DNA from: Gammaproteobacteria bacterium
GTDB lineage: Bacteria > Pseudomonadota > Gammaproteobacteria > Steroidobacterales > Steroidobacteraceae
Assembly: GCA_030040525.1 (NCBI GenBank)
Contig: JASHTN010000366.1
Coordinates: 1-7,923, forward strand
DNA length: 7,923 nucleotides
Reading direction: 5' to 3'
Position 1 is the first letter of the stretch; each line of letters opens with the position of its first letter. The notes under the pieces are model-generated. The model was not told the DNA's origin, ran no database searches, and worked only from the letters and a program-made list of their open reading frames with translations. Of this stretch, positions 1 through 5,888 are shown one piece after another. Position numbers and translations under genes: made by a program.

Positions 1-1314
1 GGTCTCACCGTGTACGACTACGTGCACATCGGTCACGCGCGCATGCTGACCGTGTTCGACGTCGTCAGCCGCTACCTGCGGTACCGCGGCTACCGCTTGC
101 GCTACGTGCGCAACATCACCGACATCGACGACAAGATCATCCGGCGCGCGCTGCAGAACCGCGAGCCGATCGGTGCGCTCACCGCGCGCTTCATCGAGGC
201 GATGCACGCCGATTGCGCCGCGCTCGGCATCCTGCCGCCGGACGCCGAGCCGCGCGCCACGCAGTACCTGCCGCAGATCATCGCCATGATCGAGCGGCTG
301 CTGGCACGCGATTATGCCTACGTCGCCGCCAACGGCGACGTGCTGTACGCGGTGGCGCGCTTTGCCGGCTACGGCAAGCTGTCCGGCAAGCGTCTCGGCG
401 AGCTGCGCGCCGGCGCGCGTGTCGAGGTCGACGAGGCCAAGCGCGACCCGCTGGACTTCGTGCTGTGGAAGAGCGCCAAGCCCGGCGAGCCGTGCTGGGA
501 CTCGCCGTGGGGCGCGGGCCGTCCGGGCTGGCACATCGAGTGCTCCGCGATGTCCACGGCGCTGCTCGGTAGCCACTTCGACCTGCACGGCGGCGGACTC
601 GATCTCAAGTTCCCGCATCACGAGAACGAGATCGCGCAGTCGTGCGCGGCGAGCGGCGACGCCTTCGTGAACGTCTGGATGCACAACGGCTTCGTCAACG
701 TCGACGAGGAGAAGATGTCCAAGTCGCTCGGCAACTTCTTCACGCTGCGCGAGGTGCTGAAGACGCTCAGGCACCCGGAAGTGCTGCGCTATTTCTTCCT
801 CTCGAGCCACTACCGCGGGCCGATCAACTACGCTCCCGCACAGCTCGAGCAGGCGGACGCGGCGCTCGGGCGGCTGTACACGGCGCTGCGCGATCTGCCG
901 CCGGCGCCGCTGGCACCCGCTGCACATACCGGGCGCTTCCTCGCCGCGATGGACGATGATTTCAACACCCCGGAGGCGCTCGCAGTGCTGCAGACCCTCG
1001 CCGGCGAGGTGAATTCGGCCCGCGCCGCGAACCGTGCCGCGGACGCGGCGCAGCTCGCCGCGGAGCTCGGCTCGCTCGGCGCGGTGCTCGGACTGTTCGC
1101 GGTGTCGGCGGCGGAGTGGTTCCGGCTGCCGAAGCCCGGCGCGCCGGCCGCCGCGCTCACGGATGCCGAGATCGAGGCGCTCATCGCGCAGCGCGCGGCG
1201 GCGCGGCGGCAGCGCGACTGGGCCGAATCGGACCGCATCCGCGCGGCGCTGGCCGCGCACGACGTCATCCTCGAGGACGCCCCGGGCGGTAACACCACAT
1301 GGCGGCGTGCCTAG
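1..1314 (+). CDS. cysS: Cysteinyl-tRNA synthetase, 5'-truncated by window edge
   Basis: This cytoplasmic class I aminoacyl-tRNA synthetase charges tRNA-Cys with cysteine using ATP. The reading frame is open from base 1, which encodes the Gly of the family's CGxTVYD motif. Against the E. coli enzyme as remembered, 28 N-terminal residues, including the first zinc-ligand Cys, lie just outside the window. Visible signatures are HIGH (bases 25-36), RNITDIDDKI, the zinc-site Cys of WHIECSAM (541-543), the His and Glu of FPHHENE (616-618 and 628-630), and KMSKS (712-726). The spacing from the window start to KMSKS matches E. coli exactly. The C-terminal domain ends in TTWRRA before TAG. The first ATG-like start seen inside the window (GTG at base 10) is not the true start. 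The TPR gene follows after 16 nt with no terminator between, so co-transcription is likely. Identity is very secure. Confidence 0.98.
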   Translation, partial: GLTVYDYVHIGHARMLTVFDVVSRYLRYRGYRLRYVRNITDIDDKIIRRALQNREPIGALTARFIEAMHADCAALGILPPDAEPRATQYLPQIIAMIERLLARDYAYVAANGDVLYAVARFAGYGKLSGKRLGELRAGARVEVDEAKRDPLDFVLWKSAKPGEPCWDSPWGAGRPGWHIECSAMSTALLGSHFDLHGGGLDLKFPHHENEIAQSCAASGDAFVNVWMHNGFVNVDEEKMSKSLGNFFTLREVLKTLRHPEVLRYFFLSSHYRGPINYAPAQLEQADAALGRLYTALRDLPPAPLAPAAHTGRFLAAMDDDFNTPEALAVLQTLAGEVNSARAANRAADAAQLAAELGSLGAVLGLFAVSAAEWFRLPKPGAPAAALTDAEIEALIAQRAAARRQRDWAESDRIRAALAAHDVILEDAPGGNTTWRRA

Positions 1315-1330
1315 TGTGCACGGGCTGCAG

Positions 1331-3430
1331 ATGAATGCCGGCGCCAGCGCTCAGCTTGCGCACGGCCAGGCTCTGCAGCAGCAGGGGCGTCTGGCCGAAG
1401 CGGCCGCGGTGTTCCGTCAGTTGCTCGCCGACGAGCCGCGCAACAGCCACGCACTGCATCTCCTCGGCATCACCGTCGGGCGACTGGGGCGGCGACAGGA
1501 AGCGGTGGATCTGATCAGGAAGGCCGTCGAGCTGCAGCCGTCCAGTGCAATCATGCACACCAACCTCGCGTATGCCCTGAGCGAGCTCGGGCGCAATCCC
1601 GAGGCGCTGCAATCATACGATCAGGCGCTGGCGTTGCAGCCCGACCTGGGAGCCGCGCACCTCGGGCGCGGCATGGCCCTCATGCGTCTCGCGCGGCCCG
1701 GGGAAGCCCTCGGCAGTCTCAGCCGCGCAGTTCAGCTCAGACCCACCGACGCGCAGGCCCATAACGCACTGGGCGTGGCGCTCGAGCGGCTGGGTCGCAA
1801 CCAGGAAGCGCTGGAGCATTTCGAACGCGCAGTCGGCCTCAACGCGCGCTTCCCGGACGCATACCACAACCTTGGGCTCATGCAGATGAGCCTGGGTCGA
1901 TATCCGGAGGCGCTGAGCAGCATCGAGCAGGCACTGGCGCTGCAGCCGGGTCACGCGGCCACGCTCGCCAACAAAGGCAATGCCCTGCGGGCGCTCGGCC
2001 GTCCCGCCGAGGCGCTGCTGAGTTACGCGCAGTCCCTCGCCATCGCTCCCGGCGAGGCCGAAGTGCATCACCAGCGTGCGCTCGCGTTTTTGAGCCTGCA
2101 GCGCTACCAGGACGCTCTCGCAAGCCTCGAGAGCGCACTGGCGCTTGCCCCGCAGGAGTCCGGCGTGCACTTTCACCGCGGCGTCGCGCTCGCGCACCTC
2201 GAGCGCCACGAGGAAGCTCTGGCCAGCTTCGATCGGGTGCTGTCACTCGGCGGCCGGTCCGCCGAGGCACTCAACAACCGCGGCAACGAGCTGGCGCAGC
2301 TCGGGCGACATGCCGAGGCGTTGCAGGCCTTCCTTGCCGCAATCGAGTGCAACCCGGCCTCCGTGGAGGCTCACATCAATGCGGCGTACATGCTGCGGGC
2401 CGTCGGGCGCTTTCCCGAGGCGCTGGAGAAATTCGATCGCGCGCTAGCGATCGAGCCCGATCATGCGCACGCTCAATGGGGCAAGGCGTTGCTCAAGCTG
2501 ACTCTGGGCGAGTTCGATGAGGGCTGGCGCCTGTACGAGTCGCGCCTGCGGCTCGGGCCCGCGCGTCAGCACCTGCTCGGCTTTTCGGCACCCCGCTGGT
2601 CCGGCACCGAAGCGCTGGCCGGCAAGGTCATTCTGATTCACGCCGAGCAGGGCCTGGGCGACACCCTGCAGTTCAGCCGCTACGTTGCGCTGCTTGAGGC
2701 ACGCGGGGCCGAGGTCATTCTCGAAGTGCCCGAAGGGCTCTCGAAGCTGATGCGCTCGCTCAAGATGCGCGGCACGGTTCTCACCAGGGGAGAGCCGCTG
2801 CCGCAGGTCGACTACCATTGCCCGCTGCTGAGCCTGCCGCACGCCCTGCGCACGCAGCCGGATGCGATCCCGGGCGGTGTGCCCTACATTTCGGCTGATG
2901 CGGCGGCAGTGGCAGACTGGCGCGCACGCCTGGGCGCACTGTCCGGCCTGAAGGTCGGATTGAACTGGCAGGGAAACGTCGGGGTCGAGAAGCGAACCTG
3001 GTTTCAGGGACGTTCCTTTACGCTGGCCAGCGCTGCGCCACTCGCGCGTGTGCCGGGCGTGAGCTTCGTGTCGCTGCAGAAAGGCACGGCCGCCGGGGAG
3101 CGGGCGGCGGTCGAATTCGGCGCCGCGCTGGCGCAGCTCACGAATCCACTCGAGACCGGCCCGGACGCGCCCGTGGAGACCGCTGCGCTCATGAGCGCGC
3201 TCGACCTGGTGATCACCTCGGACACCTTCCTGGCCCACCTTGCCGGCGCGCTGGGCGTTCCGGTCTTCGTCGTCCTGCAGGCGGTGCCCGACTGGCGCTG
3301 GCAGCTGGAGCGTCCCGACAGCCCCTGGTACCCCAGCATGCGACTGTTTCGCCAGCGTGAGGCCGGCAACTGGCTGGAGGTGTTCGAGCGGGTAGCGCGC
3401 GCTGTGGCGGAGATGCGCTCTGGCGTTTGA
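1331..3430 (+). CDS. TPR-repeat protein with C-terminal GT9-like glycosyltransferase domain
   Basis: The protein has 699 residues. Residues 5-378 are eleven back-to-back TPR units of exactly 34 residues with the usual pattern (G/A at position 8, A at 20, P near 32), and a degenerate twelfth follows. Residues about 430-690 resemble GT9 (ADP-heptose:LPS heptosyltransferase) folds: EQGLGDTLQF (439-448) matches the N-terminal GxGD loop, and SDTFLAHLAGALG (630-642) matches the DTGxxHLxxALG donor-site motif. No signal peptide or membrane segment is visible, so it is probably cytoplasmic. Such fusions are commonly annotated as TPR proteins or glycosyltransferases; acceptor and sugar are unknown. I chose ATG 1331 because the TPR array begins four residues later. 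The frame is open far upstream, but that stretch is cysS out of frame. GTG 1316 or 1307 are alternatives. The Shine-Dalgarno is weak (GGG 6 nt upstream), which suggests coupling to cysS translation. Confidence 0.88.
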   Translation: MNAGASAQLAHGQALQQQGRLAEAAAVFRQLLADEPRNSHALHLLGITVGRLGRRQEAVDLIRKAVELQPSSAIMHTNLAYALSELGRNPEALQSYDQALALQPDLGAAHLGRGMALMRLARPGEALGSLSRAVQLRPTDAQAHNALGVALERLGRNQEALEHFERAVGLNARFPDAYHNLGLMQMSLGRYPEALSSIEQALALQPGHAATLANKGNALRALGRPAEALLSYAQSLAIAPGEAEVHHQRALAFLSLQRYQDALASLESALALAPQESGVHFHRGVALAHLERHEEALASFDRVLSLGGRSAEALNNRGNELAQLGRHAEALQAFLAAIECNPASVEAHINAAYMLRAVGRFPEALEKFDRALAIEPDHAHAQWGKALLKLTLGEFDEGWRLYESRLRLGPARQHLLGFSAPRWSGTEALAGKVILIHAEQGLGDTLQFSRYVALLEARGAEVILEVPEGLSKLMRSLKMRGTVLTRGEPLPQVDYHCPLLSLPHALRTQPDAIPGGVPYISADAAAVADWRARLGALSGLKVGLNWQGNVGVEKRTWFQGRSFTLASAAPLARVPGVSFVSLQKGTAAGERAAVEFGAALAQLTNPLETGPDAPVETAALMSALDLVITSDTFLAHLAGALGVPVFVVLQAVPDWRWQLERPDSPWYPSMRLFRQREAGNWLEVFERVARAVAEMRSGV

Positions 3431-3456
3431 CGGTGTCGGCTGCGCTTCCGTATGAT
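3427..3456 (+). promoter_or_regulatory. Sigma70-type promoter for the tRNA-Pro gene
   Basis: TTGACG (3427-3432; 5 of 6 to consensus) and TATGAT (3451-3456; 5 of 6) are separated by 18 bp. They end 17 nt before the first tRNA base, predicting a start near 3463 and a leader of about 10 nt. The -35 box overlaps the TGA stop (3428-3430) of the upstream TPR gene. This is a sequence-pattern call, strengthened by being AT-rich in a GC-rich region and by its placement in front of a tRNA gene. Confidence 0.75.
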
Positions 3457-3473
3457 TTTTCGGCCTGAAGCTT

Positions 3474-3547
3474 CGGGGCATGGCGCAGTCTGGTAGCGCA
3501 TCTGCTTTGGGAGCAGAGGGTCGGGGGTTCAAATCCCTCTGCCCCGA
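3474..3547 (+). tRNA. tRNA-Pro (anticodon UGG)
   Basis: A full cloverleaf can be drawn. The acceptor stem pairs CGGGGCA (3474-3480) with TGCCCCG (3540-3546) and has discriminator A (3547). The D stem is GCGC/GCGC (3483-3486/3496-3499). The anticodon stem TCTGC/GCAGA (3501-3505/3513-3517) closes the loop TTTGGGA with anticodon TGG at 3508-3510. The T arm is GGGGG/CCCTC (one G-U pair) around TTCAAAT. C1:G72 and A73 are the bacterial tRNA-Pro identity pattern. UGG reads CCA and CCG, and other CCN codons if U34 is modified. The bases after A73 are TAT, so CCA must be added after transcription. The gene has its own promoter and converges with the minus-strand phosphoesterase gene. Confidence 0.97.
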
Positions 3548-3561
3548 TATCCTCACGCGCA

Positions 3562-3594
3562 GCAAAAATAAGGGGCGGCCGGACGGCCGCCCCT
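3562..3594 (-). terminator. Intrinsic terminator of the phosphoesterase gene
   Basis: A perfect 10-bp GC-rich stem (AGGGGCGGCC at 3571-3580 with GGCCGCCCCT at 3585-3594) has a 4-nt loop. Read on the minus strand it is followed directly by TATTTTTGC, a good U-tract. It begins 46 nt after the phosphoesterase stop. On the plus strand no T-run follows the hairpin, so it is at best a weak terminator for the tRNA transcript, although the hairpin alone could limit read-through. It sits 23 nt beyond the tRNA 3' end. Confidence 0.85.
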
Positions 3595-3625
3595 CACTGC
3601 GCCCCTGCGAAGGCTCGGGGGTTTA

Positions 3626-3655
3626 TCAGTCCTGTCTGTTTCAGTCCTGTCTGTT
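3626..3655. repeat. Exact 15-nt tandem duplication of gene end and stop
   Basis: TCAGTCCTGTCTGTT occurs twice without a gap (3626-3640 and 3641-3655). On the minus strand each copy is Asn-Arg-Gln-Asp-stop, in frame, so the gene reads NRQD-stop then NRQD-stop, followed immediately by a third stop, TAA. The protein ends at the first TGA (3641-3643); the second copy lies in the 3' untranslated region. Confidence 0.95.
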
Positions 3656-5719
3656 ATGAAAGTCGAACAGGTCGAACAGATCGCTGATCGCCGGGGAATT
3701 GACCGGCACGTAAGGATCGTCCGGCTGCGTGACCGGGTTGGGGAAGTTGTCGCGGCTGCGCTCGGTGACCGGCGCCAGTCCCCAGTTCCTCTCGATGAAC
3801 TTCAGGATCGAGACGTGATCGGCGTAGCCGTGCGAGATATGCCCCGCAACGGTGTACTTCGACACCGCCATGAGCGGAATGCGCGTCCCGTCGCCGAAGT
3901 AGTCGAGCGGCTGCACGTAGCCCGAGTCGTAGTAGCCGCCGCCCTCATCGAAGGTGATGAAGATGGCGGTGTTGTTCCACAGCCTGGGATTGGCCTGCAC
4001 TGCACTCACGATCTTCATGGCGAAGCCCTCGAACAGATCGAGCTTCGATGAAGCCGGGTGCCCGTCGACCAGGCCGCTCGGCTTGACGAACGAGACGGCC
4101 GGCAGCGTGCCGTTGGCGATGTCCGTGTACAGGTTGGCGGTGTCCTGGATGTGCGCGGCGCGCACCGCCGGGTTCGCCATGATCGAGGTGTCGTACTGGA
4201 ACGGGTTGCAGATGTTGCAGTACTCGTCGGTCTTCGCGCCGATTGCCCCGTAGTTGAGCTGGTAGGGATCGGGCACATAGTTGTTCCACTGGTCGCCGAA
4301 GTAAGCCCAGGAGATGCTGGCAGCCAGCATCACATCACCGATGCTGCGCACCGACGACGGCGGTATGGTGAACACCGTGTTGTTCGGATCGGTGTCGGTG
4401 TAGGCGTCGTTGCCGTTGCCGAAGTAGCCCGGGTTGTAGTTGTTGAGCAGGTAGTAGTGTCCGGGCTGGCAGCGTGGGTCGATCGGCCGGGGCAGCGAGC
4501 GCAGGTAGCCGACGATCTCGGCGACCGCGGGCTGGCTCATATCGGCGCAGTTGGTATACGAGCCGCCGCCGTAGGAGGGTGAGCCTTCGGAACCGCCGCC
4601 GTAGCCGTCCTCGGCATACCAGTTGTTGGTGCCGGGAGCGGCGTTCGGGTTCTCGACCTCGTCGACGACGCCCGCGTTGGCCGTACCGGCCGCCACCAGC
4701 GTGTTGTGCGGTGGCTGGAGCGCATGCCCCTCACCGTCGCTGAACCAGATCATGTCGCCGTGGCCGAGCATGATGTGGTTGGCGCCCGTGCCGCCGCTCA
4801 CCGACTGGTGAAAGTTATCGCTCATCGCGAAGCTTTCGGCGAGCTGCCTGAAGTACGGCGCGTCACCCTGCTGCATGTTGTAGAAGCCGAGCGAGGTCGA
4901 GCCTTCGCCGGTGGTCTTGCCACCGGGCGTGTACTCGATGCTGAAGTCTGCCGGTTGCTGCAGCCCGTTGGTGCCTGCGCCGACGGTCACTTCCACCCAG
5001 GAGAACAGCGCCGCATCGCAGCCCGAGGGGCGCTGAGGCGTCGCATGCTCCAGGGCGCAATCGAGCTGCTGCCACATCTGGTAGAAGCGGTGCACCGGGC
5101 TCGCGGCATACGAGTTGTAGGTGAACGTCGTGCCGTTGGTCAGCTGGAAGGGGCCCGGCGGCAGCTTGTCCACTTCGGTGATGCGTGTGTCGGGCGTCTT
5201 GGATGTCAGACCCGTGCCGCCCGACACCAGGTACTGATAGTAGCTCTCGGGCAGCCCGTTCTCCGATTCCTCGGCGAGCGTCAGACTGTCGTCGCTCACG
5301 TAGGAATTGGTCGGTCCGCCGACCAGCGGCGCCGGCAGCACGCCGTTCGGCAACGTGGTCTTGGTCGGGTTCAGCAGGAAAGCGTCGGCCGCGGTATCGG
5401 TCGCGGCGCTCTGTTGGGCGCGTTCGAAGTTCGGCCCCGGACTGCCGTCGCCGTTGACGATGCCTTCGGAGAGCAGATTCCACACGTGCTCGCCCTGCTT
5501 CGGCACATAGGTCGCAAACACATGGTCGAAGCTGCGGTTCTCGCCGATGATCACGATCACATGCTTGATCGGAGTGCTGGTCAGCTGATCGCCGCTCTGC
5601 GCCGGCGCGCCCGCTGCGCTCGCCAGCGGCACGCCAACTGCCAGCTGCAGCAGCGCGAGACCTGCGAGTGCCGTGCACCCGCCGCTCAGTGTCCGTGACA
5701 GAAATCCTTTGCGTCTCAT
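3641..5719 (-). CDS. Secreted phosphoesterase, phospholipase C/acid phosphatase family
   Basis: This 692-residue exported hydrolase of the PF04185-type phosphoesterase family probably cleaves phosphate monoesters or the phosphodiester of phospholipids outside the cytoplasm. Residues 1-38 form a signal peptide (MRRKGF, hydrophobic 17-32, cleavage near ASAA). GENRSFDH (59-66) is the family's N-terminal metal motif. GGTGANH (309-315) carries Thr311, the likely nucleophile by position. FDEGGGYYD (590-598) supplies Asp591/Glu592, followed by a His-containing C-terminal block (HGYADHVSILKF, 630-641). By analogy with Francisella AcpA, E60, N61, D591 and E592 would bind the metal. The length suits the larger PLC-like members. 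A Gly/Ser/Tyr loop (373-388) and CNIC (501-504) also stand out. The start is the ATG with AGGGAG 8 nt upstream; the frame extends 9 codons further but without a comparable site. Substrate cannot be decided from sequence. Confidence 0.92.
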   Translation of the reverse strand: MRRKGFLSRTLSGGCTALAGLALLQLAVGVPLASAAGAPAQSGDQLTSTPIKHVIVIIGENRSFDHVFATYVPKQGEHVWNLLSEGIVNGDGSPGPNFERAQQSAATDTAADAFLLNPTKTTLPNGVLPAPLVGGPTNSYVSDDSLTLAEESENGLPESYYQYLVSGGTGLTSKTPDTRITEVDKLPPGPFQLTNGTTFTYNSYAASPVHRFYQMWQQLDCALEHATPQRPSGCDAALFSWVEVTVGAGTNGLQQPADFSIEYTPGGKTTGEGSTSLGFYNMQQGDAPYFRQLAESFAMSDNFHQSVSGGTGANHIMLGHGDMIWFSDGEGHALQPPHNTLVAAGTANAGVVDEVENPNAAPGTNNWYAEDGYGGGSEGSPSYGGGSYTNCADMSQPAVAEIVGYLRSLPRPIDPRCQPGHYYLLNNYNPGYFGNGNDAYTDTDPNNTVFTIPPSSVRSIGDVMLAASISWAYFGDQWNNYVPDPYQLNYGAIGAKTDEYCNICNPFQYDTSIMANPAVRAAHIQDTANLYTDIANGTLPAVSFVKPSGLVDGHPASSKLDLFEGFAMKIVSAVQANPRLWNNTAIFITFDEGGGYYDSGYVQPLDYFGDGTRIPLMAVSKYTVAGHISHGYADHVSILKFIERNWGLAPVTERSRDNFPNPVTQPDDPYVPVNSPAISDLFDLFDFHNRQD

Positions 5720-5727
5720 GGCGGGAT

Positions 5728-5733
5728 CTCCCT
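5728..5733 (-). promoter_or_regulatory. Shine-Dalgarno site of the phosphoesterase gene
   Basis: On the minus strand AGGGAG lies 8 nt before the ATG of MRRKGF. This decides the start in favour of 5719 over the in-frame ATG at 5746, and it puts the positively charged n-region of the signal peptide at the very N-terminus. Confidence 0.75.
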
Positions 5734-5810
5734 GTGATGCGCCCATCCATCGGGCCCGAGCCGTTCTAGCGGCCGGAGGTTGCAGTGGCGTGATCCCGAG
5801 ATTGCAGCGT

Positions 5811-5850
5811 GTCGCGACGCGGCGACGGAAGTCGCCCCGGGCCGTCGCCG
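5811..5850. repeat. Clustered GTCGC inverted repeats between two secreted-enzyme genes
   Basis: The 169-nt gap between the oxidase stop and the phosphoesterase start holds an 8-bp palindrome GTCGCGAC (5811-5818). It also holds a 9-bp inverted repeat CGGCGACGG (5820-5828)/CCGTCGCCG (5842-5850), and a nested alternative stem GGCGAC (5821-5826)/GTCGCC (5831-5836) with a 4-nt loop. The two stems share the left arm and are mutually exclusive. No T-run follows on the minus strand, so this is not a classical intrinsic terminator. It could be an operator, an RNA structure or a processing site, or simply GC-rich chance. I saw no convincing -35/-10 pair in the gap. Confidence 0.5.
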
Positions 5851-5888
5851 GCTAAAGCAGTGCCTCGAGCGCGGCGCGGCTGCAGGCG

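Noticed and set aside
1034..1330. N-terminal extension of the TPR protein back to 1034
   Set aside because: This part is the cysS coding sequence read out of frame, giving an Arg/Ser-rich non-protein-like stretch. The TPR array starts right after ATG 1331.
2434..2455. GATCGC/GCGATC inverted repeat inside the TPR gene
   Set aside because: It is short, lies within coding sequence and fits codon choice for DRALAIE, so no function is implied.
1343..2464. DNA-level tandem repeats with a 102-nt period
   Set aside because: The periodicity comes from 34-residue TPR units. The DNA copies are well diverged, so this is protein repeat structure and not a satellite or CRISPR.
2444..3565. A 373-codon minus-strand open frame opposite the TPR gene and the tRNA
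   Set aside because: It is antisense to the clearly coding GT9-like domain and runs across a tRNA. Its product has no recognisable domain, and long antisense frames are common at this GC content.
4706..5698. A 330-codon plus-strand open frame opposite the phosphoesterase gene
   Set aside because: The opposite frame encodes a coherent family protein with signal peptide and catalytic motifs. This frame is Arg/Val/Gly-rich with no motif.
5675..5719. Tat or lipoprotein signal in the phosphoesterase
   Set aside because: RRKGFL has the two arginines but not the SRRxFLK spacing, and Cys15 comes before the hydrophobic stretch without an L at -3, so neither can be asserted.
5720..5746. Nine-codon N-terminal extension of the phosphoesterase
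   Set aside because: It would bury the signal peptide n-region, and a better-spaced Shine-Dalgarno stands in front of the internal ATG at 5719.
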